Below, piece after piece: positions 1 to 9,574 of a DNA stretch of 64,000 nt. The position numbers and the translations under genes are program-made. Numbering within the stretch: position 1 is the stretch's first letter; the number at the start of each line of letters is the position of its first letter. The notes under the pieces are model-generated. The model worked only from the letters and a program-made list of their open reading frames with translations, was not told the origin of the DNA and did not search any database. Where the stretch lies: assembly GCA_963281155.1 (NCBI GenBank), contig CAUJLY010000003.1, forward strand, positions 5,270,001-5,334,000. The letters run 5' to 3'. This stretch comes from Rhabditophanes sp. KR3021 (Eukaryota > Nematoda > Chromadorea > Rhabditida > Alloionematidae).

Positions 1-1174
1 GAGCACATAAGAAACACTTTAGGACGTTAATTCGTTTGGCAAGGAATAGTGCTACATTTGCGACCAACACAAGAGCTCCCCATGTGATGAGGGAAACGTA
101 AATGCCGGTTGTTGTTGTTTTGACAAGAGATGATATCAGCATTGAGAAGGCTATTGCCCCAAAACCATAGGAAATGATGACAACGTAAAAGAGTAGGACT
201 GAAGTTTCTTCAAGAATCACCAAAATTGGTATACTTAAAATGACGATGACAAAAGTTATCTTGATGAATGAGAGGATGAAGTTGGAGAGGTACCAAGCCA
301 GTGGCTTTACTCCATTGACTTGAAGGTAAGCTTTCATTTTGGTTTCCTTTTCACTGACAATTTCACGCACTGAATGAATTATCATAATCAGGAAGGACAT
401 TGACCAGATTGCTGGAATGAACGCAAGAAACAATAATAGATTGTTTGTTAAGTATCTTGGTAAGGGAACTCTTTGAAGCTTCAACAAAGGTAATTTGACT
501 TCAGGTGTAAATTTGGATGAATAAATGTTATTCAAGGCATACTGAAAAGTCAAAATGCCGTCATTCCAATATTTAGGCTCTTTGGGAATGGGAAACAGGT
601 CCGAGGATCTAGAAAACACTCCTTCTTCGGGCCATTGCTCCTTAGTCCTCCAATCTGTGTCACGATCACTAAGATGCACAAACTTGTAATCCAGGCCTTT
701 TTGATCTATTTGATTGAAATAGATGGCAGCTACGTACTTGCTGCAATATACGTTAGATTGTTCTTTTGACGTAGACTTTAATTCTTCACTTATTTCTTCC
801 TCGGATCTCATTTGAAGTAGCTTTATCTTTTTGGGGTACATTTTTTCGAAGTGTTTAAGCATGTAATCAATGTTGTCAAATGAAATACTTGAATTATAAG
901 CATACATCACAATAGCTCGATTCTTATCATAGCATCCATTCCAAATACGAGCAAGAAAGGAGTTCTTACTATCAACGTCTGTTTCATTTCCAAGGATGCG
1001 TATAGCTTCAAAGGGAACTGGTTCCAGATGCTCCGTGTTAGCCAAATTAGTGATAATATTTTCGATTGGGAAAATGAGAAGCGGAAACAAGAACTCAAAT
1101 ACCAACCATAATTTTGACCTCCATAACACAATCAGATTTTTGTAGAAAAGCAGAAATACATGTGAAAAAAACAT
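1..1174 (-). CDS. ABCA-subfamily ABC transporter, N-terminal part
   Basis: The frame is open from ATG 1174 to the left edge of the window, so only the first 391 residues are seen. The start has the ABCA layout: a cytoplasmic tip followed by a first membrane helix with a basic/aromatic lead-in (KNLIVLWRSKLWLVFEFLFP), then a large extracellular loop of about 215 residues, then at least four hydrophobic helices. The first of these helices is followed by a charged turn and the family-like segment QVNGVKPLAWYLSNF. ABCA proteins are lipid-type full transporters of cell or organelle membranes; the substrate cannot be told. No nucleotide-binding domain is in view. A splice-acceptor-like TTTTTATAG lies upstream at about 1230 and the frame stays open to it, so an earlier exon is possible and the ATG is not certain. 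Confidence 0.8.
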   Translation of the reverse strand, partial: MFFSHVFLLFYKNLIVLWRSKLWLVFEFLFPLLIFPIENIITNLANTEHLEPVPFEAIRILGNETDVDSKNSFLARIWNGCYDKNRAIVMYAYNSSISFDNIDYMLKHFEKMYPKKIKLLQMRSEEEISEELKSTSKEQSNVYCSKYVAAIYFNQIDQKGLDYKFVHLSDRDTDWRTKEQWPEEGVFSRSSDLFPIPKEPKYWNDGILTFQYALNNIYSSKFTPEVKLPLLKLQRVPLPRYLTNNLLLFLAFIPAIWSMSFLIMIIHSVREIVSEKETKMKAYLQVNGVKPLAWYLSNFILSFIKITFVIVILSIPILVILEETSVLLFYVVIISYGFGAIAFSMLISSLVKTTTTGIYVSLITWGALVLVANVALFLAKRINVLKCFLCA

Positions 1175-1803
1175 TATTTTAACCACAAAACTGCCACAAT
1201 AACAAGCAGTATATTTTTTGTTGATACCTATAAAAATCAATCGTTTTATTAAAAGCAAACATAGAAGGGAATAAAAAATGAAGTAAATAAATAAAAGGAA
1301 CGAGGGTTGTAGTGTATATGTGATGGGTGATTCATAGATACCAGTACTATTTTGATGTCTTCCATGAGATAATATGATTAAACATCGAGGGAGAAAATGT
1401 TTAATGTAACGTAATTTAACGAAATGATATTTTATGAAATTGACACATACAATGTAATTTAATGAAATATCTGTATTTGATAACACTTTAGCAACATTAC
1501 TGTTTAAAATTATGTTACTTGCATCGATAAGCTTAAAATGGCAACAATACGGAACACATTCTGACATTCTATTTTGGACTAGTTTTGTGTATACAAATAT
1601 CATCATCAACGCAGCAGAGAGTATTGGTCAGTTGGTTCGTACCAAACACGAAGCAATTGAAAGAATAAACTATGTTCCAACACAAACTATTATAGCAAAC
1701 TTATTACGACGACACTTTTGACTTACCCGGTCAAGGCCACTTCATTTTTTGATATTTTACGTACACATTTTGACTGTCATAATATTTATTATATCAATCC
1801 AGG
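1175..1803. other. Intergenic, divergent between ABC transporter and MoCo gene
   Basis: About 630 bp of AT-rich sequence between two divergently read genes, so it should hold both promoters. An ORF of 69 codons on the plus strand (1512-1721) has no recognisable features and is not called. I see no RNA gene or repeat here. Confidence 0.5.
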
Positions 1804-4130
1804 ATGTATAAAGTGTCTATTTTGACAATTAGTGATTCGTGTTCAGCCGGAACAAACATCGACAAAAGTGGCACTAGATTAACAGAATTAATCTCTGAAA
1901 AGTTAAGTTCTTACTTTCAGACAGTGCATTACGAAGTCATTTCGGACGACAAGGAAGCTATTCAGGAGAAATTAATTAATTTGGTGGATGAAATTAAGGT
2001 AGATTTAATTATAACAACTGGAGGCACAGGATGGAGTTCAAGAGATAATACTCCAGAGGCTACTAAATTTGTTATTGATAAGGAATGCAATGGGTTGAGT
2101 ACAGCGTTGATGAATATGAGTTTAATTAAAACTCCGATGGCCGCTCTTTCGCGTTTGGTTTGTGGTATTAGAAAAAATACTCTTATTGTTAATATGCCAG
2201 GTAAAGACGAGACTAATATTTTAAAACGAATTCAATGGGTGCGCAAAAGCGAAAATTTTATTTTTTTAATACTTCGAAACATATTTAATCAGTGTAGAAA
2301 CAGAGAAATTATTTAATATTAATTCGGCGACTTCATCATTCTTCTTAAGATCCATGTAGTTCACAAATTGTCGAGGTGTTTTTCCGGAGTCAGAATTAGC
2401 GATATGGTCACAGTAAGCATCGATCAAAGTGGCCTCCACATTCTCAATGATATTTTTTGAAGGATATGCCTTCTTGGTGATGCTTAACGTTTCTCCTGCA
2501 TCAGCCATCTGATTGAAAAATGGTTAATTCTTGCTAAACACATACCGCATTTATCAGTTAAATTTTTAGCGATTGTGCTATGAAAGCTGCCTGTTTCACC
2601 AATATAAGTAATATCATCCCCTTTATTTGCAAAGTCCGTTTCGGATCCACCAACTAATGGCGTAAGCATCAAAATACACATCGTATTCCTTTCCATCTCC
2701 ACTCAATTATCTAATTGTTTCTTAATATCAATAGCATTATTGTCGCTATTAAACTGTCTTGAGTATCTACTAATTCCTTACAATACTATATCTTTCGTGT
2801 TTAATGAGTTGTCGAACAGAATCTGCATAATTCCCATACCCTAGACATTCCAATTTAGAATTAATTCCCTTATTCATAGATTCGTGAAAGCCAGTTCATC
2901 TTATTATTCTATCCTTGACTAAACACCATTAGCTAGAATTTCTGTAGTCATGCTAATTCCCAGGATTTTGCTCCACTCACGATGGAAAAGATTAAGTGCG
3001 TAGTTGCTTCCAACTCTAATTAAGAGGTTGGTATTTTGGTCATTGGCCTCAATCATAAATTTCTCCATAATCAAAGATCATCCGTCAAAGAAACCTTTAA
3101 TGTAAAGAACACTTACCACTTTTCCATCTAAATTATGCACATCTGACATTTTGGTGACAAGTGACAGTTTTCCCGTTTCAGTGTAGCTATTTCTGGTTCA
3201 TGTTTAAGCAAACTGTCGCGAATCGCTTGGCCAGTTTGTTCTACATACCAAACAACCTCCATACATCATCAGATGCCAATCCAACAATTGAATATGTTTT
3301 TTAATTCAATTATCAAATGTGTCTTTGTCTAAACTGATTGACCAGGTGGTTGGTATAGTCTTTAAATTAAGAACTGATACACTCTTCTATGCACAATAGT
3401 CAAAACAGGAGTAAATTTGAACCAAGGTTTTTTGTTTTGGATTGTTTCAAAAGACTGTCAGTCATAACCTTCCTCAACGCAGTTTCATTAATTTTGATCA
3501 ACACAGACACTTTATTCAAACCGACATTTGGTATAGCAATCTTATTGCACATATGAAACATTTGTTTAACTGGCTCCCCACTATCAGTTGATTCTTCATT
3601 AACTTCTCCTTAAGGAAATATTAAATAATAACGTGGCTTTAAAGTTACTAGGAATATCATCTTTTGCATTTTTCCCAAAAATAATACTTTTCTTGTAATC
3701 ACAATTTTTGTTGCGTTCAGATGGATCGAGACTGCCAACATCTTTCTCGGATATCACAGCAAACGGTCTCTTGCTTTTTGCTGAATTTTCCTTGTTTAGA
3801 CATTTTAGAATAATAAACCCAACTGAGGCGATCTTGTAGCAATGAAATTAACTAAAATGATGATTAAGTACATTAAATTAGTCTTCACATACATGTAAAT
3901 TGTCTTACATTCAAATTTAAAAATACAAAGTTTTGAAGATTTGATCAAAAAGCTTATTTATTCACATTAAATATTATCTATAACAGGAAAGACTAAGGCG
4001 GTTGAGGAGTGCTTCGAATGCCTTTCAAAGGTTCTTGAACATGGCATGGCTATTTTGAAAGACAACAAAAGCCAGGTTTTTGTCTTCTTTATGACTTTAC
4101 CTAATTATATTTTCATTTTAGGTAATTTAA
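1804..4130 (+). CDS. Molybdenum cofactor biosynthesis G-domain protein (MogA/gephyrin N-domain, MOC-2-like)
   Basis: Three exons are proposed: 1804-2200, 3987-4075 and 4122-4130, together 164 codons plus stop. Exon 1 shows the MoaB/MogA fold signatures: [12 protein letters not shown] near the start, the nucleotide-binding loop [17 protein letters not shown] (residues about 72-88), and [18 protein letters not shown]. Exon 2 supplies the C-terminal helix of the family ([20 protein letters not shown], matching the gephyrin segment of E-C-F followed by an L-x-H-A-like end). This is why I join it across a 1786 bp intron rather than accept the unspliced tail. The protein would adenylylate molybdopterin before molybdenum insertion, in the cytosol. 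It is a stand-alone G domain without the gephyrin E domain. The large intron carries a decayed antisense gene (2266-3810). The last exon adds only two residues and a stop. Confidence 0.78.
2266..3810 (-). pseudogene. Decayed GIY-YIG-nuclease-like gene, antisense in a host intron
   Basis: This fills most of the 1786 bp intron of the molybdenum-cofactor gene, on the opposite strand. No long frame survives, but short open pieces run in series. About 3660-3806 starts at an ATG and then shifts frame. About 3420-3595 is open for some 60 codons. About 3130-3260 includes [20 protein letters not shown]. About 2530-2700 includes [20 protein letters not shown]. 2266-2508 includes [22 protein letters not shown]-(I/V)-G-x-T-G strand, a following basic helix ending in H, and a later E-A-x-x-I-D-A-x-x-x-x-x-x-N segment are the order expected of a GIY-YIG nuclease of the LEM-3/ANKLE1 type. 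Related pieces occur in two spectrin introns (30445-30945, 35800-36330). The nuclease assignment rests on motifs read by eye. Decay is directly visible from the frameshifts and stops. Confidence 0.55.
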
Positions 4131-5540
4131 AAAACAGTCGAAAATAATGAATATGAAGGATTTATTTAAAAAGAGCAAAAATACTACAAACAGACAACAT
4201 ATTATTAAGTGATATGCTTCAAAGACGGTGTATTTTGTTGAGAGTAATATTTGAGATTCAAGTTACGATTTCAGGATGTTTTTGGACATTACATCGTTAA
4301 GTTGGCCTGATACATAGATATTGTCAAACCATCTTGAAGGTTCAATATAACACCACATTCTAAAACAAGAGCTTGATTATAGTCAGTTCATCGAGATAGG
4401 AAGCGGCAACTTGTCTCTTATTTTCCAAGATATCCCACAATTACAATGAAGGCAGTAATCTGAGTAGACAATGACTTTAGTCTTCTTATCATTGCTTTGT
4501 CCTCAAATATCAAAAACAAATTGTTGGAAGTATTCGTTTGCCCATTTAAGCTATCAACCTTAGTCTAAGTCTGCTGTTATGTTCTGATCTCCATAAGGAA
4601 CATTCCCATATCTTTTTTCGCCTACGGTACAAATTTAGACAAACCTTCACTGTTTCCAAATAATAAACTTAGCAAGTGACCAGGAGAAACTAAACTTTCA
4701 AGATGCTTCCAATCCTCATCTAATTGTCCTTATAGAGATCCTTGAACTGTGCCAGCTTCCACCAAATTTTCACATCTCCGTTTCTTCTCCTCGTAGTTCT
4801 GTTCATCTTAAACCAATTCGACAAAACCTTTGACCAGTCATAAATTGTACACTCCTTCAATCATTCATCGATCTTAATGCGGAAAGATGGTCTCCATAAT
4901 ATGCTTTGATCAATCCGCAATGCTTGCATAATCCAGTAGATTCGAATGTAGTCTTTAGACCAGCAGTTCTTTTATAAGCGTAGCTGGAGAGACCACATTC
5001 AGCAGGAAAGTGACATAGTACATAGAGCGTTATTGCAAACCATATTCTTCAACTTTATCAAAAAGTTTTTATTACATGCATAATTATTGTCAGAACTTTC
5101 AAAAAGGAAAACTTCATTTGCATGTAACTCCTCTTTAAATTGTCAATTGCCAATCGACGTCATTCTTAAAGAGTCAGTCCAGGTGGTTCCAATGTAGTTA
5201 CTCTTAATAGACTTTGGCTCTTTATTTTGAAGTTTCATTTTACTTTTCAAACTGACGAAGGTATATGTATTTATAAATGACTAAGCTTAGCTAACCATCA
5301 AGCAAAAAAGCTCCTTTAAATAATGTCTTTTTAAAACGGCATTTTACTAAAATTTATTTTCTAGTTTCATTAAAAATGATTACCTTATACTAATGATTGT
5401 TTTTGCCAGGTTGAACAAGTTCATGGAGCACGATAGTTATTTGCATGTTAATGATAGTTGCGTAAAATTTGAATTTTAAATAAATATATAAATGGATAGC
5501 TTTCTTATATTTTATTTACTTGGTTTATCTATTTGTTAGT
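4131..5540. other. Gene-free stretch with decayed coding-like remnants on the minus strand
   Basis: No intact gene is visible. On the minus strand several pieces stay open for 35-60 codons and then shift frame, for example about 4880-5010 with the cysteine-paired segment GLCKHCGLIKAYYGDHLSAL, about 4620-4810, and about 4400-4490 with KVIVYSDYCLHCNC. They read in one direction, as a single long-dead gene or element would. I do not recognise the family and cannot show that it belongs to the GIY-YIG copy next door. The last 150 bp before 5541 end in an acceptor-like TTTGTTAG. Confidence 0.4.
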
Positions 5541-6131
5541 ATGCTTGATATTACAAAGGTAGATAATTACCACATGTCACCCCTTTCTTCAACTCAAAAA
5601 CTTTCCTCTACAAAGAAAAGTCCAAGTACGAACAGCAAATGGTTAAAGTCAGGTGGCACCAATATGGTAACGACTTCGCTAAATTGTAGATCTGCTTCAT
5701 GTGTCGTTCATAACAAGATAGGAGAAGCTTTCGTGGCCTGGAAATCAAATTCTTTGGAAAAGTTCAAATTTTCAAAAAACGAACTTGAGCTACTTAAATC
5801 TGAACTGAAAAGACAAAATGGGAACTTCAAAAGATCCAAGGCTACTTATGAATTTCTGAAAGATTACAATGGCCAGTATGGATCTCGTTTTGAACAATTT
5901 GGAAGCGCCTTGTTTACAATCTCCAAAGTAATCTTCTTATCCCGTGAAACAGCCATGAAATCTTTATTTGAATGTGTCAAGGAAGGTCTCTTTACCCAAC
6001 AAGAACTTTACCAAAATTCCTACCTAAGCCAACTGATGAATGTCAAGGGAATTGAATTGTCTTTGTCACTCGAACAAATTGCGCTAATTATTAAAAAAAT
6101 ACTTGAGGTAAAATATAATTTGATCGGCTAG
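5541..6131 (+). CDS. Uncharacterised protein, 196 aa
   Basis: I do not recognise this gene. The first true ATG is at 5541; the frame upstream has only a TTG. It sits two bases after an acceptor-like TTTGTTAG, so the mRNA probably begins by splicing there. The first 60 residues are rich in Ser, Thr and Lys and look disordered. From about residue 65 the chain becomes amphipathic and helical (EAFVAWKSNSLEKFKFSKNE, then LLKSELKRQ, later FGSALFTISKVIF). There is no signal peptide, membrane segment or metal motif. A donor-like GAGGTAAAA near the end means the last eight codons could be intron read-through. It could be a rapidly evolving nematode-specific gene. Confidence 0.5.
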   Translation: MLDITKVDNYHMSPLSSTQKLSSTKKSPSTNSKWLKSGGTNMVTTSLNCRSASCVVHNKIGEAFVAWKSNSLEKFKFSKNELELLKSELKRQNGNFKRSKATYEFLKDYNGQYGSRFEQFGSALFTISKVIFLSRETAMKSLFECVKEGLFTQQELYQNSYLSQLMNVKGIELSLSLEQIALIIKKILEVKYNLIG

Positions 6132-6602
6132 GTCTAATTAATTATTTTTTCACTAGTAATGTTTAACATCTTTATTTAAATGAACACAAATATAGTTATT
6201 CTGTTAAATAAATTTGATAAGCATTTGTTATATGATATTTTGAACTTATTTGACGAAGTAATTTGCCAATATTGTTGTTGTTTGTTTATGAATATCTGGG
6301 ATTGCAACGATTTGTTCTTTTCAATAGTAAAGCCAATATTTAATTTGCATTGATAATTTTTAGCTTAAAGGTGGTATCTAATTGGTTTTCTATAAATAAG
6401 AATGCTTTTTATCGGTTAAGGAGTTAAGATGTAAAATAGTTCACAAGTCTTTTTGAATATGTCTGTCATCTGGTCACAAAAATGTTTACTATGTTATCGA
6501 TTGCCTTACATTGTTGACACAAGATTTAATTTATTAACAAAAGTAGTAGTAACCTTCTTTTTGCATTTATAGTACTGAATCATTTTATTTTTCATTACTA
6601 AA
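6132..6602. other. Intergenic
   Basis: About 470 bp of AT-rich sequence between two unrecognised plus-strand genes. An acceptor-like TTTATAG at about 6565-6571 precedes the next ATG by some 30 bp and may be a trans-splice or UTR acceptor. Nothing else is seen. Confidence 0.4.
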
Positions 6603-6902
6603 ATGGAAAATGACCAGGAAGGTGCTTCTATTTACACGAATGGTTGGAGCCAATACCTAAATAATCCCACAGACAAGACTTCTTTTCCTGCAGGATATAT
6701 TGCAAAAGTGATAGATAATCATTTTAGTAAAAATTTTGATTGTATCAGTGGTGATCCTATTGTCTTTGGGATGTGGAAGGGAAAGTTGGAGAATTTCATT
6801 AATAATGGAAGCTTGACAGAGAGAGAGGCTCAAGATTTGATGGCTAAACACAAAATGCTTCATATCATGGAAGGTTTAACTCTCAGAGACAAAACAACCT
6901 AA
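6603..6902 (+). CDS. Uncharacterised small protein, 99 aa
   Basis: I do not recognise this gene. It is a single open frame from ATG to stop, 99 residues, acidic at the N terminus and with a polar, mixed composition. It has no signal peptide or membrane helix. The stretch SLTEREAQDLMAKHKMLHIM reads as an amphipathic helix. An acceptor-like TTTATAG lies about 30 bp upstream of the ATG and a plausible polyadenylation signal (AATAAA, about 7061) follows, which supports a real transcription unit. The overlapping minus-strand ORF is taken as a shadow. The protein might pair with the unrecognised gene just upstream, but no data in the sequence show it. Confidence 0.5.
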   Translation: MENDQEGASIYTNGWSQYLNNPTDKTSFPAGYIAKVIDNHFSKNFDCISGDPIVFGMWKGKLENFINNGSLTEREAQDLMAKHKMLHIMEGLTLRDKTT

Positions 6903-7672
6903 CAATTATTTTTTGCCAACTTAAATGGAACGACCTCTTCCTGGTCAATTAATCTTTTTTACTTAATTAATTGTAAATAATATTATTGTGTGAAGTTTGT
7001 AATAACTATCTATATCTTTTTATAACATTTTTATAACCATAAACCCATTCTTTGGGCAACAATAAAATGATTTTAAACAATTGAGGTTTCGAATCATAAA
7101 GGTCTAAAGGGTAACTGTTATTAACTATTATTAAACATTATGATCCATTTTTAACTATTATTAAATATTGTTAACTTTGTATGATGGCAGCAGCAACCTT
7201 CAAAAATGATAATGATGAGCAGTAGAGCGAGAATGATAGACTTATTATTTCATATTTGATAAAGTTAATCACGGGAGGATTTACCTAGTTTGGGATAATT
7301 CGAAACAGTTACACCACATACTTTGAGATTATCCCTGGATAGAACTTCCGCTCAACTGAGGCTGTTAATAAGTTTAAAATTTGAAGTTTGACATTATTTA
7401 CTACATCAAATATAGACTTTGATTAAATAAACTTCATTCTACACTTTATTTCTATTAGTGTGTGACTGACAAACAAATAAACAATGCTTATAAGGTAAGA
7501 ATTATTTCGATCACATAAAAAGATTGAGTGCCACTTTGAGGATCAAGTGTGCATAGTTGTATGAATTTGGATAAGTTTTCTTTGAAACTAAAACGTCATT
7601 GTTTGATAAATGACCTTACTTCAAGAACTTGTTATTCTAATCATTTGTAACTTAAAAATTTATTTAATTAAA
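6903..7672. other. Intergenic, upstream of the fusogen gene
   Basis: About 770 bp. It begins with the 3' UTR of the preceding small gene. At 7115-7180 there is a loose cluster of short TTAACTATTATTAAA-like repeats. The rest should hold the fusogen promoter. No other gene is supported. Confidence 0.4.
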
Positions 7673-9391
7673 ATGAATGTCTTTAGATGGATGTTATTGA
7701 TATTTTGGTTGTGGAATGGAGCAAATTGTGCTAGTTTGAACAAATTACATGAGTTGCCGCATTGTACAAAAACTACTACTATGGAGGGGACTGTTACGGA
7801 TACTGATGATACAGGCAGAAATGTGAACGTCTATAGTACCACACAACTTCAGATGGGTCTGCATGACTCAGTTTGTTTACAAATAAGTGTAAGATTTGTT
7901 ATTTGTGTATATTTAATAAATGTTTTTAAGGACAATACAACCTTAACAGACTCCTCATTATTGCATACAATTCAGTACCTCAGGCTTGAACAGCACTATC
8001 CCGTCATCGGTTCATATAAATTCGGAATACCAGAAGTTTCCTCGACATGTTTATGTGATTGTGCTGGTGGGGACAACATCTGCGACTTAAAAAAATACCA
8101 CTACCAAAATTGCACTCAAGGCAGTGTCTGTTACCGAACTTTCCGTCCCTCTCAATCTAGTGTCGGTTGCTTCAATCAAGAGAAAAGTGAGGTTTGTTGT
8201 GAAATAAAAATTGAGCCATTCAATCAGTGGAAATTTACAGCAATCAAAATAAAGCAACCTGACACAGTCATTATCTTCAGGTACCGAATATTCGAAAGGA
8301 TCAAGCAGAAATGGAGAGACTACAGTGATGACACAATTGAAGTTCCCCTAGACAAAGGAATCGCAAAGTTCGAACTAAATAATTACCATAAAATTGAATT
8401 AAGTATAACGGGCAGTAGACCCAACCGTCAACTCGAGCCAGGTCTTTATTTCTGGCAACACAATGAACCTGGTTTGGCTCTTAGGGGAGGTGTGACCTTG
8501 AATGATATCGCCGAAACATCTATGGACAAATTAGGCTGGATGCGGTATGAAAAAGAAGAATGGAGCGTGAGGAACGGTCTAGTTAAATTAACTCAAGCCC
8601 AGCATATCAATGTCCTTGATTGTAAAAACCAAAAATACGTATCTACGATTAATGGCGAACAATTAGTTGTAAGTGGAGACAACAAGTTGATGGAAAGCTA
8701 TAATTTGGGCTCTCTGATTATTGAGGATCCTTGGGTTAAAGCGGTTTCTGTTATTGATAGTCGATTTGTTAAAATCGAACACGGTGAAGGGACAGGGATT
8801 GTGGGTTCGATAAAGACAGAATTTAAACCGTTAATGCTGACTCATTCTTCTCAATTTGAATCATTCAATGGAACTTTGCAACTAGATAAATATTCTAATA
8901 GATTTATGAATGTTTCCTTCTTTGAAGCAAAGGGGACTCTAATAGGAACTATATTTTCTTCTGAAGCTAAAGATAGAGGAGACTTGTCTTTTAGTGTTCA
9001 AATAGACGGAACATCGACCCGTGATTATAATTTTAATGTAGCTGTTCCGCCCAGTGTGAACGGCAGTAGATATGTCTGTGTTCATCCTTCAGGAGATTAT
9101 ATGGGCCAGCATTGCGTATGGATGACTTTTAACGAAGTTCCTTTGGAAACCTTTACCATCTCAAACCATTGGATTTCGGATCAAGCAGAATGTCATGGTT
9201 GCAATGAATTCACAATCGAAAGCATCATCGAAAAACTAGATCCGCAAAAGATGTGGAAATCACTGAAAGACAATGCAGCTCTATACATTGGTATTCCTAG
9301 TTTTCTAATAATTTTATACATAGTCATCAGAATTGCTTGTTGCATAAACCCGTTGATATCATGTTTATTTCCAGCACCTCATAAAAAATGA
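7673..9391 (+). CDS. EFF-1/AFF-1-family cell-cell fusogen
   Basis: The proposed protein is 558 residues after removal of a 42 bp intron at 7889-7930. An in-frame ATG at 7610 exists, but starting at 7673 gives a clean signal peptide (MNVFRWMLLIFWLWNGANC). The ectodomain is cysteine-rich, with the cluster TCLCDCAGGDN, then C-x-x-G-x-V-C-Y-R-T, then EVCCEI, followed by FTAIKIKQPDT and later LGWMRYEKEEW. These fit the nematode FF (EFF/AFF) family as I know it. Near the end is one membrane helix (AALYIGIPSFLIILYIVI) with a short Cys-containing tail. FF proteins sit on both partner cells and fuse them to form syncytia; they share the class II fusion fold. HAP2/GCS1 was considered, but its signature region is not seen. 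The intron is a multiple of three and has no stop, so unspliced RNA would encode a protein with 14 extra residues. Confidence 0.82.
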   Translation: MNVFRWMLLIFWLWNGANCASLNKLHELPHCTKTTTMEGTVTDTDDTGRNVNVYSTTQLQMGLHDSVCLQISVRFVICVYLINVFKDNTTLTDSSLLHTIQYLRLEQHYPVIGSYKFGIPEVSSTCLCDCAGGDNICDLKKYHYQNCTQGSVCYRTFRPSQSSVGCFNQEKSEVCCEIKIEPFNQWKFTAIKIKQPDTVIIFRYRIFERIKQKWRDYSDDTIEVPLDKGIAKFELNNYHKIELSITGSRPNRQLEPGLYFWQHNEPGLALRGGVTLNDIAETSMDKLGWMRYEKEEWSVRNGLVKLTQAQHINVLDCKNQKYVSTINGEQLVVSGDNKLMESYNLGSLIIEDPWVKAVSVIDSRFVKIEHGEGTGIVGSIKTEFKPLMLTHSSQFESFNGTLQLDKYSNRFMNVSFFEAKGTLIGTIFSSEAKDRGDLSFSVQIDGTSTRDYNFNVAVPPSVNGSRYVCVHPSGDYMGQHCVWMTFNEVPLETFTISNHWISDQAECHGCNEFTIESIIEKLDPQKMWKSLKDNAALYIGIPSFLIILYIVIRIACCINPLISCLFPAPHKK

Positions 9392-9574
9392 AAGATATCA
9401 GAATATGTTTGTCAAATGAAAAATATATTTTTTAAATTAAAGAATATGTTATCAAAATGAAAAATATATTTAGAAGATTGTATAAAGAGAGTAGAACCCT
9501 ATAATTAGTTGTATAATAATAAAAGTTTTTATTTTTTCCTTGATATAAATATTAATACATCGATATTACCAGTT

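Noticed and set aside
1512..1721. Plus-strand ORF of 69 codons
   Set aside because: AT-rich, no ATG context, domain or conservation clue; lies in a divergent promoter region.
2201..2316. Unspliced C-terminal extension of the MogA-like frame
   Set aside because: It does not fit the family, whereas the exon at 3987-4075 supplies the expected C-terminal helix after a good GTAAAG donor.
7610..9391. HAP2/GCS1 gamete fusogen
   Set aside because: Same fold class and a tempting first guess, but the Cys pattern CLCDCAGG and following segments fit the EFF-1/AFF-1 family and the HAP2 signature is absent.
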